This document shows positions 12,806 through 24,772 of a stretch of 64,000 bases of DNA, one piece after another; within the stretch, counting starts at the first letter, position 1; each line of letters opens with the position of its first letter. The stretch lies in the NCBI GenBank assembly GCA_023079485.1, contig CM041092.1, positions 5,022,627-5,086,626 of the forward strand, in the 5' to 3' direction. The position numbers and the translations under genes were made by a program. Origin of the DNA: Archilochus colubris. Its lineage: Eukaryota > Chordata > Aves > Apodiformes > Trochilidae. Below the pieces are notes generated by a model. That model was not told where the DNA came from. It did not search any database and saw nothing but the letters and a program-made list of their open reading frames with translations.

Positions 12806-14766
12806 AATTTTACATCAACGTTGTTGGGTTTCGGGGTTTTTTTGGTTTGGTTTTTTTTTTGACTTTTTCACTTGGGGATTCCCCTGACTGATTTAATAGA
12901 TCAGCATCAGAATAAAAATGTTGCAGGGCAAGAAGGTGTCACTCACCCAGGCAATGAGGAATCTCCTCACTGGGGCACTGAATGGAGGGAAATTACTGTT
13001 GTAACCTGATGGATCATACGGCAGGAGGGGATATGTTAGTTTGCAGTCAGAAACAGACTGTCAGCATTACTTCTTAAATTAATTTGTGGGAAAGTGTGGT
13101 GTGTTTGAAGAATTCCTGTCTGTCTGCCTGGCCAGCCACCTCCCTCCAGGGAAACTGGTAAAAGTAGTTTTTGGTGTAGATGTTGAGGCAAGTAATAGGT
13201 TACTTCTTTCCCCAGCCAGATAAAAGGAGAGATGGAATTTTGCTTTTCTTCTTGGTTCAGTTTTTACTGTCTCAAACCATTACTGATGGTGAACACTGAA
13301 ACTTATTTTAGAAAACAAATTTGAAATTATTCATTAATTGGTCAATACTCACAACAAAGTACACATGAGGACCTGAGCAGAAGAAGGAATTATTTGTAGA
13401 ATACCTCCTCAGAGAAGCTCTTTCTAAAAGTGTTGCAGATGCAGTGAGGACACCAACAGAGTTGTGAGAGACAGCGTGAAAAATAAACAAGTTTGGGAAG
13501 AATGAAGGATGAGATGTGTGGCAAGAAGTAGTTTTGGCATAAGTGGTCTATCCACAGCACTTCAGTTACACTAAACTGCAAGGAAAATGTAATTGTTTTG
13601 TTGTTAAAATGCTTGCAGTGATTTAAAATCAATGAAATACAGCAGATTTTAGAAGTAATATGAACAGATAGACTTTTTTTATTATTTTTCCCATAATGAA
13701 TCTCATGTGCCAGGTTTTTTTGTGCCATTCTCCAGCAGCCTTTTACCAGCTGTGGGCAGGTCCCATTATTCTGGTTGAAGCTGCTGGCTGTCTGCTTCCA
13801 TTATGGAAAGAGGGCAGAGAAGCCAAGTCCTGTTTGTGAGTCTAACAGTTATTATCCTGTAAAGCTCCTGGCTGTATAGCACCAGACAAATATTTGAGGA
13901 AGAAAATAATAGGTTGCAAAGAATGGTTGATCCGTGTTTGCTTAGAAAATGAAATGTATAGGTCGATTTTGTTCAGATAAAGATATAAAATAAACAGAAA
14001 CCATCCAATCAGCCTCTGCTCCAGCTCCACGCCTCATCTCCTCTTAGGGGAATTCTGAGTGGGACTTTTTCTTGGAAAGGTGTAATAGACTTAAGGACTG
14101 GACTAGGGATAGGAAACCACAAAACAAGCTATGATTCCCAGAAGGCATTATCTTCCTATTCTCAAGGGTGCAAAAGGTAAAAAATAACTTACACCCACTT
14201 GAAAAATGGGCAGATTTAGACAGGGAATGATTTATCAGCCTCTAATCACCCTGTAGCCTATATGGAGTACAGAATTCTGTGGTAACTCTGTGAAACCTCC
14301 TTATTTTTAGAATAGTTATGTTATAGTAAGTAGTAAGTTTGGGTGCCAGCTACATTTACTTTTCTCCCAAAATTTCAGCTTCATTTTAAGACCAGCAGAC
14401 TCTCCAGAATTGAAGCCCCAGGGCTCAGATGCTGATGCAGACACTTCTTCATATTCATTTTTATTCTACTGCCAAGAGGAACTTAATGAATAATGATCAG
14501 ACAGATTAAAGCTGCCCACATGTTAAAATACAGATCTCTCCTTTTTTTATCAGGACATAGCCAGTTACTTTCAGCAAGCCCTGTAACAGAACCTTGTCTG
14601 TCCATTTTCAGGTTGTTTTCTGATGCATTTGCATATAGGTTTGAAAAATATTTTCAGATCAACTCTTAAAGTGTTTTTTATCCTCTATCCATATTTTCCT
14701 GGAGGAAAAAAAAAAAGTTGTTGCTCAGTAAAATACTATTTTTTTGATCAGCAAAATTCTTGCTTC
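12806..14766. other. Intronic non-coding DNA, no gene seen
   Basis: AT-rich sequence with short T runs near 12836-12860 and A runs near 14707. A 112-codon minus-strand frame at 13390-13728 has no domain I recognise and overlaps low-complexity stretches. It is not called. Confidence 0.55.
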
Positions 14767-16032
14767 GTCAGCCTGACCTCAGTGCCTGGCAGGGTCATGG
14801 AACAGATCATCCTCAGTGCAGTCACACAGCACCTGCAGGATGGGCAAGGGATCAGACCCAGCCAGCATGGGTTTAGGAAGGGCAGGTCCTGTCTGACCAA
14901 CCTGATCTCCTTTTATGATCAGGTGACCCGTCTGGTGGATGAGGGGAAGGCTGTGGATGTGGTTTACCTGGATTTCAGCAAAGCCTTTGACACCGTCCCC
15001 CATAGCATTCTCCTGAAAAAGCTGTCAGCCCACAGCTTGGACAGGAGCACCCTGTGCTGGGTTAGGAACTGGCTGGAGGGCCGGGCCCAGAGAGTGGTGG
15101 TGAACGGGGCTGCATCCAGTTGGCGGCCGGTCACTAGTGGTGTCCCCCAGGGATCAGTATTGGGCCCAGTTCTGTTTAATATCTTTATCGATGACTTAGA
15201 CGAAGGGATTGAGTCCATCATCAGCAAATTTGCAGATGACACCAAGCTGGGAGGAAGTGTGGACCAACTCGAAGGCAGGAGGGCTCTGCAGAGGGACCTG
15301 GACAGACTAGAGAGCTGGGCCGATTCCAACGGGATGAGGTTCAACAAGGCCAAGTGCCGGGTCCTGCACTTTGGCCACAACAACCCCATGCGGAGCTACA
15401 GGCTGGGGACAGAGTGGCTGGAGAGCAGCCAGGCAGAAAGGGACCTGGGAGTCTGGATTGACAGGAAGCTGAACATGAGCCAGCAGTGTGCCCAGGTGGC
15501 CAAGAAGGCCAATGGCATCCTGGCCTGTATCAAAAACAGCGCCACCAGCAGGTCCAGGGAGGTGATTCTTCCCCTATACTCAGCGCTGGTTAGGCCACAC
15601 CTCGAGTACTGTGTCCAGTTCTGGGCCCCTCAGTTTAAGAAGGATGTAGAGGTCCTGGAACAGGTCCAAAGGAGGGCAACCAGGCTGGTGAAGGGACTCG
15701 AGCACAGGCCCTATGAGGAGAGGCTGAGAGAGCTGGGGCTGTTCAGCCTGAAGAAGAGGAGGCTCAGGGGAGACCTCATTGCTGTCTACAACTACCTGAA
15801 AGGAGGCTGTAGCGAGGTGGGAACTGGACTCTTTTCACAGACGACCTTCAACAAGACAAGAGGACACAGTCTTAAGTTGTGCCAGGGGAGGTTTAGGTTA
15901 GATATTAGAAAGAATTTCTTCATGGAGAGGGTGATTAGGCTATGGAATGGACTGCCCGGTGAGGTGGTGGATTCTCCGTCCCTGGAGACATTTAAAAAAA
16001 GACTGGATGTGGCACTCAGTGCCATGGTCTAG
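14767..16032 (+). CDS. CR1 ORF2 C-terminal fragment: reverse transcriptase (partial, no own start)
   Basis: About 421 codons without a stop or frameshift. Counting V at 14767 as residue 1, the catalytic palm motif A (DFSKAFD) is at 69-75, the [10 protein letters not shown] motif at 125-134 and the FADD active site at 155-158 (15229-15240). All three catalytic aspartates of this RT class are present. The C-terminal domain follows, including PHLEYC and [18 protein letters not shown], ending in the usual CR1 SAMV-stop. CR1 proteins copy their RNA at the insertion site. This copy lacks the N-terminal endonuclease and RNA-binding ORF1 and cannot be autonomous. The open frame extends upstream to an ATG at 14623, but those codons are flanking intron. 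The first Met inside the element is at 14797. Confidence 0.9.
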   Translation, partial: VSLTSVPGRVMEQIILSAVTQHLQDGQGIRPSQHGFRKGRSCLTNLISFYDQVTRLVDEGKAVDVVYLDFSKAFDTVPHSILLKKLSAHSLDRSTLCWVRNWLEGRAQRVVVNGAASSWRPVTSGVPQGSVLGPVLFNIFIDDLDEGIESIISKFADDTKLGGSVDQLEGRRALQRDLDRLESWADSNGMRFNKAKCRVLHFGHNNPMRSYRLGTEWLESSQAERDLGVWIDRKLNMSQQCAQVAKKANGILACIKNSATSRSREVILPLYSALVRPHLEYCVQFWAPQFKKDVEVLEQVQRRATRLVKGLEHRPYEERLRELGLFSLKKRRLRGDLIAVYNYLKGGCSEVGTGLFSQTTFNKTRGHSLKLCQGRFRLDIRKNFFMERVIRLWNGLPGEVVDSPSLETFKKRLDVALSAMV

Positions 16033-16112
16033 CAACTGCTCCGGTGGGTCAAGGGTTGGACTAGATGATCTCTGAGGTCCCTTCCAACCCGGCTAATTCT
16101 ATGATTCTATGT
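14767..16112 (+). mobile_element. CR1 non-LTR retrotransposon, 5'-truncated, plus strand
   Basis: Homology to CR1 ORF2 begins abruptly at about 14767 (codons V-S-L-T-S-V-P-G) and runs through the reverse-transcriptase stop at 16032. It continues through the 3' UTR ('ttggactagatgatctctgaggtcccttccaacccgg' near 16050-16095) to two ATTCTATG units ending near 16112. ORF1, the endonuclease and the 5' UTR are absent, the usual outcome of incomplete target-primed reverse transcription. The element is GC-rich and still keeps CpGs in an AT-rich intron, suggesting youth. It lies in the sense direction of LRP1B, about 760 bases before exon 16874-16993. Confidence 0.95.
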
Positions 16113-16873
16113 CATTCGTGTACAGCTGAGAAGTATTTGAGGGGGTTTTTTCAGGTTTTTTTGTGCTGTTTCATGCTGGAAATCATTACAATATATTCTG
16201 ACAATATTTCATCTGGTTGTTAGCATCATGCCTTGTGCTGATGGTATGTGTTTAAGCAAGAGATCCTAAGAAGGACTTCAGTAGTAATAATATATATATA
16301 ATGTCCCTTGCTTATCCAATATTACAAGTCTGATGTAAATGTATTTCCAAATGATTTTGTATTTCCAAATATATTTCCATTGATTGCTGTGAAGGTTGTA
16401 TGTGTATGGGTAAATCAAAACAAGCGTTAAAAAGATAGAAAATCAATTGATATGACAAATAGGAAAGACAAGGATGTTGAAACCTTTCTCGTAACCATGG
16501 CTGGTTTTTATAACTATAATCTAACTCTTTGAGCTTTGGTGTTTTGTTTTTGTTTTTTTTCCCAAATCATTGCTTTGACTAAAAACGACTGTGCAAAAAA
16601 TGCATTTCTAAGCAGAGCAACAGCACACCTTGATAAAAAGCTTGCGAGCAACTTGTGATAGAAATAAAATGCTGATTTCTATTTATTAACTTGCTGAAAT
16701 GCAATTTTGAAAGCAAACAGTTTGCAATAGATTAGATGTCGTATTTCCAGAACCAGCTAAATGGGGGTGGTGTTACCTGAGCCATGCACTTAGGATAAAA
16801 GTTTCTCAAGTTCTCAATTTAGAAATAATAAAAATATCTGGTAACATTTTCCTCTATTTAATTTTCTTTACAG
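16113..16873 (+). other. Intron 3' portion before the first visible LRP1B exon
   Basis: AT-rich intron sequence between the CR1 copy and the exon. It contains a TA-rich stretch near 16285-16300 and T runs near 16540-16560. The last bases form a pyrimidine-rich acceptor tract ending in TTTACAG at 16873. No other feature is seen. Confidence 0.7.
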
Positions 16874-16993
16874 AATTGCTGCCCAAATGCCAGCAGATGA
16901 ACTGCCAATACAAATGTGCCATTACCAGGAATGGCACCAGGTGTTACTGTGCTGATGGGTATGAAACCAGCAGTGATGGAAGAAGCTGCACAG
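16874..16993 (+). CDS. LRP1B: LRP1B exon: EGF-like module
   Basis: A 120-base exon with acceptor tttctttacag and donor cag|gtaaaa, phase 1 at both ends. The translation (first codon completed by a G from the previous exon) runs [15 protein letters not shown] and ends DGRSC. It contains six cysteines in EGF spacing and one N-glycosylation sequon, NGT. From memory it closely follows the EGF-like module after the second LDLR-A repeat in LRP1B (the CQQLNCQYKC region). Splicing to the next exon makes a D codon. LRP1 is the main alternative, but its residues here (as I recall them) fit less well. The module lies outside the cell, N-terminal to the first beta-propeller. Confidence 0.8.
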
Positions 16994-18280
16994 GTAAAAA
17001 AGAAGCCTAAACACTGCTGGTTCCCTGATGGCTGCCAGGAGCAGGGGGCTTGTAGGGTCAGGCAAAAGGACCCCTCCAAAAATGAGACCCAGGCCCTCCC
17101 TGCTTACTCCTTGCTGCTCCCAGTGACACCAGTGCCCCAGCAGGAACCATTTATCCGATACTGGAAGCAGAGCATCATCAGCAGAGCAACCCACGTGGGG
17201 AGGGTTTGCTGCTGCTCAGACAAGCTCAGAGCTCATTTGTAGGAGCTGCTCTGCAGATCTCACTGCCAGGAGACCCTGGAAAACTTGGAGTGTTTTGCTT
17301 CATGTCCCTCAAGTCACACTTAGATTACAATCTGATAAATGAGCACTCCCAGAGTATACAGTTTATCTAGGAATGTTATTTTGGTGTAATTAATTGTAGA
17401 ATGAGATTGGTGTTGTTTTGGGGTTTTTTTTCTGTTTTTGACATATGTGGCTTCTTAATTCTCTATCCAGGCATTTGTTTCTTGTTTAATTTTTTCTCTT
17501 TTTAAATAAGCATATTAGAGGTCTGCTGCCTTGTATACAGGCTCACTACGAATCACTTCTCTCTTCAAGTAATGGTGCTAAGCCAGATTCCACATAGATG
17601 TAATTTATTATAAGTTCTTTTGCTCTATGGTTGTCATGTTTTGTGATTGAAAATATATCAGAGGAAATAATCTCAGCAGCATTTTTTTTTAAGATGTCAA
17701 TTTATTGCTTAAACCCTCAACCACTGTTAAATAGCATATCTTGATTTTATGGCATTATGCCTGCCTACCCTAGTTGAGAAAATTGTTCTTTATATTTATT
17801 AGAGAAATGTATAGTTTTTGATGTAGTGGATGATGGTTTAATGTAGAAACTGTGACAGTTCATTTAAGGGGCTAGAAGATATTTCCAGGATAAATAGTTT
17901 GAGGAGGATAATCAATTATATTCTCTCATGAAATGTTGCTTCATTCATCAAACATGATAACCAGTGGTCTCTAGTACTAGCAAGAACTCAAATGGCTCCC
18001 TAATATGACATAGACATTGGATACTGCTTGAAATAATGAAGGGGTTTTTTTCTTTCAAAATTAATAGCTATTAAACTTGAGAACTCCTAGCCTTCTGTTT
18101 GGTAATTGGAGTGATTTCAACAGCCAACATCCATGATAATGTCAGAGCTTGAGATGGAAACCATAAAGCATCATACCTAATGGCTTCAATACTTAAACTT
18201 TTCTCTTAGAATTCTGCATTTTTGTTGAATTTCTTTTTTTCTCCTGATCTTTAAACAAGATCTCATTAATATCCTGTTAG
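16994..18280 (+). other. LRP1B intron, about 1.3 kb
   Basis: Bounded by donor gtaaaa at 16994 and acceptor cctgttag at 18280. A 108-codon frame crossing from 16916 simply reads out of the exon in the wrong frame. No repeat body or RNA gene was recognised, only short T or A runs. Confidence 0.75.
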
Positions 18281-18409
18281 ATCTGAATGAATGTGATACC
18301 TATGGGAGCTGCAGCCAGCTGTGTATAAATAAAGATGGATCATACACGTGCAGCTGTGTGGAGGGTTATGTGCTTCAGCCTGATAACAAATCCTGCAATG
18401 CCAAAAATG
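18281..18409 (+). CDS. LRP1B: LRP1B exon: calcium-binding EGF-like module
   Basis: A 129-base exon, phase 1-1, acceptor ...cctgttag and donor g|gtaagt. The translation begins D-L-N-E-C, a Ca-binding EGF start (DxNEC type), and holds six cysteines. [10 protein letters not shown] matches the Asn/Asp hydroxylation consensus C-x-[DN]-x4-[FY]-x-C. It ends [14 protein letters not shown], a phrase characteristic of LRP1/LRP1B before the first propeller. In this family the module rigidly links to the following beta-propeller. The exon is clear. LRP1B rather than LRP1 is inferred from neighbouring exons. Confidence 0.85.
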
Positions 18410-21400
18410 GTAAGTTCTAACATGTTTTTACCTTAATGCAAATACTGTGTGATTTCATCCTATCTAGAGGTTACATATGAAAGAGAGACAAACACAAAAG
18501 ATGGACTTTACTTCACCACAGAGCCACTCCACAACCCTAGAAAAACTTTTCAGGTATTATGACAATGCTCCAAGGGAAATATTAGAAGTTATTATCTGGT
18601 TATTATTAGTTAAAGTGAAAGACTCAATTTAACCAAGATGAGAACAATTCCCCTTTTCCCTGTTCATAAATAAACCAAAGATTCTCCTCAAATAAAATAG
18701 GCTGTTTACTCTGGGAAGATAACAGAGATAGGGAGAATGCAGAGGAAATGTTCATGAAGTAATTGTACCCATAGGATAAAAGAAGCCCTGAGATTATTCT
18801 GTTTTTCCAATATCCCAAGAGGTGAATTTTGTGCTACAAATACTCACATTAGGCTTTTTGTTCCTTAGTACATGTTTTCATTTGTAATCATAAATTGGGT
18901 ATTTGAGGAAATTAGTGAATTGTGTTTAATGAAGCTGGTTTGTACACACTATTTTCTTACTCAGCAAATTGAATTAATTTTATATGAAAAAAACCCCAGA
19001 AGTTCTTGAAGCAATTGCTCAATATCCACAGTGATTCAACACTCCAGTATAAAGCTGTGTTTGTTATATGTATTTTTGAGTCTTCCTTTTTGTGGTTTTT
19101 TTTTGCTATCAGAAAATGGGTACTACTGGTGGTTTTTTTCTTCCTCATGGAAATAACATTTCTCAATATGTTCTGACTAGAGCACCTGTAAGAGTTACAG
19201 AGCTTCTTATTGCTTGTAACAAGTTTTGTATTGATCCACAGAACATAGCTGAGCAATTTTTAAAAATCCACAGCAAAAGTATTGTGAGATAAGAAAGTCT
19301 ATACAAAGTAAAAATATTTTAATATTCTTCTTCCTCCACTATATGAAAATCAATAATGCAATTCCAGAAAAACCTCATGGTGCCAGTACTGGGCTTGAGG
19401 CAAACCTCTGAGTTTCCTTTCTTAGATCCAGCAGGCTGTGTAAGAACTGAGTGTTGAAGTGAGCTGTCAGTGTCTTGGTGGTCTTGATGAAATGAATCAA
19501 ATTAGCAGAGAACTATTCCTCTGTCTCTCTTCATTATGTTTGTTTTATGGTAGTTTTCATCTTTTCTGTTATGTTCAAGAGGGAAACCCTGCAGAACAGC
19601 ACAGATCAAGATGATGATGCTGCAAATAAAGGAGTGTTGCACATTACACTGGTTTTGTGTTTAAACCCAACTTTTCCTTGAGTTTATGCTAGACTAAATT
19701 ATCAATACAAGGAACCCCTGGGCCAAACACTTCACATGGCTCAGAGGTAAAAATATTCCTGACACAGTAATATAGAAATTCATATCACAGGGCTCTGCTC
19801 ATGCTGCAGTGCCTTGTTAGAGTTTATGTTGCTTCTCTGGGCCTGGCTTTGGAAAATAATGGAATTTCCATGTATACCCTTACTCTTACATTCATATCTT
19901 CACTGATCATACAAACTGCTTTTCCCAAGTTTCTGACATGTAGGATGAGGTTTGATTAGGGACAAAAGTGACACGTGGCCCTGCACAAACTGGCTGGTGA
20001 AAAGGATCTAAAATGTGTAATGGATCACAAGGCAAAAATTAATCCCTATCATCACAGTAATGTGCAGGGGAGAGGTGCTGTTCTGGGATGTATAAGTTGA
20101 ATTATTGCTTCCATGACATATGAAGTAATCCTGCTACTTGCTCTACACTCAGCTGGGATATGAGGGGCATCACACAAGGCAACTGTGGATCGGTAGAACT
20201 CAACCCAGGAAAAAAAAAAGTAGTGTCTAAAGGGGACAAAAAGAGCACTTGGAAAAATCATTATTTTTTTTTTACTTAAAAAGCCAAAATAATGTAAAGA
20301 TGGAAAGAGAAAGCTGTCTGCTCTCTCCGTATTTTACAAAAGTAGTTGTCAAATTGATAAATAAAATGAGCTGAGGAATGTTCTGTTCTGTGTGTAAAAG
20401 CTACAAAAGATAAGAAGCAGCAGCAGAGGTGAGAGGTTAGGTTAGGCATTATGTAAAACTTTCAATGTTAATAACAGCAAATCTGCTAAGAATAAGAATT
20501 GCCATCCACGTTGAGATCCTGGGTATGGCACAAAAGGCACCATGAAGCTATCAGCCCATCCAGTGCCTCTCTAAATGGATGCTCCTGAGTATCTGGGGGT
20601 AGAGAAGTGGAGGAGGGGACCCAGGTATGGAAGGTGCTGAGCAGGTGAGATGTGGAGCCCATCCCTCCCAAGCATCTTCCTTGCATGTAGCACGGGACAA
20701 TTAGCAAAGAAGTTCACAGGAGCTACTTTTGAACCACCCTTCAGTCAGCCTCGTGCTTGGCTGTCAAGGTGCTTAAGGTTTATCCCTCATTAAATTCTTC
20801 ATTTACTTCCTCATCTGATTTAAATAACTTTGTAGCCAGAAACTTGGAGCTGTGTGGTACCTTTGGGAAGGATGTTAAAAAAGGCATCAACACAGCTGGG
20901 GGCACACCATGGGGTTTTTCCCAGACTTTTTAACCACACTTGCTTTTAGGAATAAAGCAGCAGTTAATGACTTCCTCCGAGGTGAAAATGGAATAAAACA
21001 CAGCTTTGCTGAACAGAGGTTTTATATGTCTTTATTTATCAACTTTATATCCCCATACTGCAAGGTCTGCATCTGATGGAAAGAATGCTTAAATAAATGA
21101 CTGAATTGGGAACTCCTCTTCTTTCTGGAAGTTCCTGGTATGTTTTATATCTGCATAGGCTATATAGAGAGAAGTGTCATGTGATAAGAAATGTGCCATA
21201 CAGAAAAAAACCAGGATAAACTGATAAAGATTAAAGCAAAAAGATTTTTCTGATGCTTAACAAAACATTCATTGTTTTTAAAATGTGTTCACAGCACAGT
21301 TTTCTTGTAAAATCTCACAGAAGTAAGTTTCGAGGGTTTAGAAAATCAGCAGCCCATTTGTGGGGTATGTTGTGGATAAATACTGAAAATTAATTAAAAA

Positions 21401-21556
21401 AAAATTGTACTGCATTTCCTTCTGCAAAAAGTTTCTCAGACTTTTATGCAATACACATACTGCTCAGAGCAAAGTACTTATAATTTACAACTCATACCTT
21501 GGGAGAAGATTTTTTAAGCTGCCTGTAAACACTGAATGCTGGTTTGGTTTTTTAGG

Positions 21557-21578
21557 TTTTTTTTTTTTTTTTTTTTTT
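21557..21578 (+). repeat. T22 homopolymer run
   Basis: 22 consecutive T following ggttttttagg. No adjoining retroposon body is visible. Confidence 0.9.
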
Positions 21579-21874
21579 ATCCTTTTCATATGACTGTATA
21601 TGAAAAAAAAATATTTTGGCATTTCTGAAGCTTTTCTTCCAGGTGAGAAGCAGGACTGCTGGCAGACCAAACCCTCTTACTTTCTGATTTGTTGTGACAT
21701 CACTTATTGATCTGTATTTTAGACAAGAGCAGGGAGGGAGGAAATTCAAGTCTTTCATCTTCTCCTCTATTTTAAACATAATTCAAAGGAAGATGCTTTC
21801 ATTTTATTCAAGAGGGATGAATCATAAAACTTTCCTGGATTAGAGAGTTATTCACTTCTTATCTTTCCTATAAA

Positions 21875-21920
21875 AGGAAGAAGAAGGAAGAAAAAGGAAG
21901 AAAAAAAAATAAAAGAGAGA
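21875..21920 (+). repeat. Purine-rich GGAAGAA low-complexity stretch
   Basis: Almost pure A/G on the + strand with imperfect repetition of a GGAAGAA unit, ending in an A run and aaaagagag. It is simple sequence. Confidence 0.8.
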
Positions 21921-22603
21921 AATCTTGAGAAAAAATAGTGCACATGAAGTCCAGTTATTTAAAAAGCTGCTGTCAGGTGTCTGTAACTCATCCTAAATCT
22001 GTCCACTAAACTTTTAAGCTTTGTAGATATTATTCCTGAGACACAGACAAGCAGATTTTGTGAGGGAGAAGACTTGTTTTGAAAATAATTTTTGGTTTTG
22101 CTCTGCACTGTGCTTACTACACTATAGCATCAACTAACATGCCTTAAATATTTTTTGTATGAACTTTTGCTATTTTTGTATAGTTCTATCATTAAAATGA
22201 GGTTATTCTTTTATGCAAAATAAGTATTTATGTAATCAGCCTTTACCTGAGCAGCACTGCAATGAGCAGGTTACCTTCCCCATTGTGCAAAATTGTGATT
22301 AATCCATTCAGTCCATTGAATTATTTCATATATGGGCTGCTTGAAAAATATAATTTCAAGATCAGTAATCTAGTTTCTGGAGAAGTTCTGCCAGAGTGCA
22401 GATGTATTTTTCATGTTTCATAGTACCTGTGGAACAGAACCTCTTAGCAATGCCATGAGTCCTTGCAATCCCTTTGTTTGCAGCCAGGTTTGATTTCAGC
22501 TTTGCTCAGGAGGTTTGACACTAATTCAGAATTCCCTTATGTCTTAGACATTAATACTAAAATACAACCTTTCTCTCGAGTTTAGTAAGGTATTTAATCA
22601 TAT

Positions 22604-22965
22604 CATGGTTTGGGTTGGGAGGGACCTTGAAGGTAATCAAGTTCCAACACCCTTGCCATGGGCAGGGACACTTCCTTCTAGACCAGGCTGCTCCCATCCA
22701 ACCTGGCCTTGGACACTTCCAGGGATGGGGCAGCCACAGCTTCCTTGGGCAACCTGTGCTAGGGTCTCAGCACCCTGACAGGAAAAAATATGAAAAAATA
22801 TCTTCAAAATATCTTATCTTCCTTCTTTCAACATCAAACTGTCTGCCCCCATCCTATCACTCCATGCCCCTATAAGAAGTCCCTCCCCAGCTTTCCTGTA
22901 GCCCCATCAGGTACTGAAAGGTTCTCTAGGGTCTGTTTGAAGGGGATGGTTCTCTGCTGCAACCT
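22604..22965 (-). repeat. Old CR1 fragment, minus strand
   Basis: The + strand shows the reverse-complement CR1 3' end: 'ggttgggagggaccttgaaggtaatcaagttccaa' near 22612, 'catccaacctggccttggacacttccagggatggggcagccacagcttc' near 22696-22743, then 'gggcaacctgtgctagggtctcagcaccctgacag'. It ends in a decayed 'ctttcctgtagccccatcaggtactgaaaggttctctagggtc'. It belongs to the same older CR1 class as the fragment at 40-700. Confidence 0.85.
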
Positions 22966-23419
22966 CAGATTCATGCTGCTTGGTAACTGCAAACAGCTCC
23001 TGAGTAGGATTTATGGATTGCTGAAAAGTGGACGTATCTTACCTAACAGTGAATTCAAGAGAAAATACAATAAATGATTTTTCACACTGCTTCTGGTTGG
23101 GAAAGGCATGATTGAATGGAGAGTTAGGCAATTGCTTGGTTTTGTGGAAAGGGAAAAGTTGAGTACAGGGATTCTAGATGGAAAAAGATCCCAAAACTTA
23201 TTGGATACGGATGGAAACACCTTTTGTATCAGTCTGGGAACTTTCAGGGGTGAGAGGTTCTATCACCTGATAGAAATAGAAGCTCTTTAAGTCTGATTCT
23301 CTCCTTTTGATTGGTAGCAGAATTCAAAACAGGGACAAGAGAGAGTGATGTACATCAGACGCTTGTTGACTGGAAATAGACCTATCCGGGAGGTCAATTA
23401 AAAAATTATTTGCTTAATT

Positions 23420-23460
23420 AAAAAAAAAAAAAACTAAAAAAAATAATAAAAAAAAATGTG
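23420..23460 (+). repeat. A-rich low-complexity stretch
   Basis: Runs of A interrupted by ct, t and taat, about 40 bases, with no unit repeated cleanly. Confidence 0.8.
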
Positions 23461-24514
23461 CTTAACAAGAACCCAACTGCCTTCTTTTTGGGGAAAAAAA
23501 CTCCACAAAACCCAATAAAAAAAAAACAAGACCGGGCAGCTTCACTTGTAGCTTACACTGCAAGGGGTTGTTTCACCTGTAAGTTTGAAGTTAGGTGCCT
23601 TCTGATATTTAGAAAAGAAATTTTTATGCATGGGTATGTCTGATGTATTGATGACTGCTGCAGAAATGTGGTTTTGCAGATGTCAGCATGGGGTTTTCTG
23701 GGGAGGGAAAGAGTATATTACAAGGGAGAGTATACTTAATGGAATGAGAAACAAGAGGAAAAGAATAAATGAAACCCACTTCAGAAAGAATACATGCTGA
23801 TCCATTATAGCAAATGGATTTCCTACATAGCCCAAAAAAAAGGAAGGGATTTTAAAATAAAAGTAGATGGTACCAAAGAGCACAATTGGACATCTACTTT
23901 TGTGGGCGTGAGTGAGACCACTGAGCATTGTATTTACTGAAGCTTTTTTTTCTCTTTAGTGAGACTTGCTGATGAAGTATTATTAGTCAAATAATATTGT
24001 TCATGCAGGTTTCATAGCATTGTGGTTTTTCTAGGTTGTTTTTTGGGTTTTTTTAGTAGCATCCACTCCTCAGTTTTTGTCCTATTTTACAGACATCTGT
24101 TTTTTTTATATGAAAAGTACCTCATTATTTCACGTGTACTCAGAGGTTCTGGAGATTTTCCTGGCCTTCCTTTTTTTAGAAATATCAGGAATCTGGGTAG
24201 AAATGATTTGCATAACTTGTATTTCATTTTATGACTTAGGCATGAAAAATGTCGCAATAATGATCCTTGGAATTAAGCAGAAGCTGTGGGGCTAGGCTAA
24301 TTAATTTTCTTTAATCCTGTGAGCTATTAGAACAGCAGGATCAAACAGACCAGTCATTTGGAATATATGGTACTTGCAACAATAAAACCAAACCCAATTT
24401 ATTATCTCTCTTAAAACATGCAGGTAAGAACATGAAATCTACATTAAAACAGAACAGATAAATACGGTGTGCACGGTCTGTTAACCCTTTAAATTTTCTT
24501 TGATTTGTTTTTAG

Positions 24515-24772
24515 AGCCTGCTGATAGCCCTTCCCTTCTTCTGATTACAAGCTCTGAAACAATTGAGGTGTTATATGTTAATGGGAGCAAAGCCTCTGCC
24601 CGGACTCCAGGGAAAGGATCTGCAATTATGACGCTGGATTATAGCTACAAGGAAGACACAGTTTGTTGGATTGAATCAAGAGATCTTTCAAGTCAGCTGA
24701 AGTGCAGCAAGATGACAAAAGCTGGCCAGTTAGCAGATGAGTGGATAGTAAATGTTGCCCAGTACCTCCACA
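24515..24772 (+). CDS. LRP1B: LRP1B exon: start of first YWTD beta-propeller
   Basis: A 258-base exon (86 codons), phase 1-1, acceptor tttgtttttag and donor a|gtaagt. The translation opens with [19 protein letters not shown] and includes NGSK (a glycosylation sequon), CWIESRD and [10 protein letters not shown] before DEW near the end. These match my memory of human LRP1B (TIEV, NGSK, CWIESR, LKC, TKAG, DEW) better than LRP1, which differs at these points. The region forms the first blades of the propeller after the EGF pair. Several positions differ from the remembered human sequence, so divergence seems high (see findings). Reading past the donor hits an early stop, so the splice at 24772/24773 is well supported. 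Confidence 0.82.

Larger units (their letters stand above)
18410..24514 (+). other. LRP1B intron, about 6.1 kb
   Basis: Bounded by donor gtaagt at 18410 and acceptor tttgtttttag at 24514. It contains one old minus-strand CR1 fragment (about 22604-22965), a T22 run (21557-21578), a purine-rich stretch (21875-21920) and an A-rich stretch (23420-23460). No coding exon was recognised. Frames such as 18957-19256 (-) and 22790-23077 (+) have no domains. Confidence 0.75.

Noticed and set aside
13390..13728. 112-codon minus-strand frame
   Set aside because: No domain recognised and part is low-complexity; no supporting splice sites or family match.
14964..15389. 141-codon minus-strand frame
   Set aside because: It is the complement of the CR1 reverse-transcriptase coding region, not a gene.
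1..16873. Preceding LRP1B LDLR-A exons
   Set aside because: No cysteine-rich frame with the C-D-G...S-D-E signature was seen on the plus strand; these exons must lie further upstream.
16916..17242. 108-codon plus-strand frame overlapping the first exon
   Set aside because: It reads the exon in the wrong frame and then runs into the intron; the cysteine-rich EGF frame is the real one.
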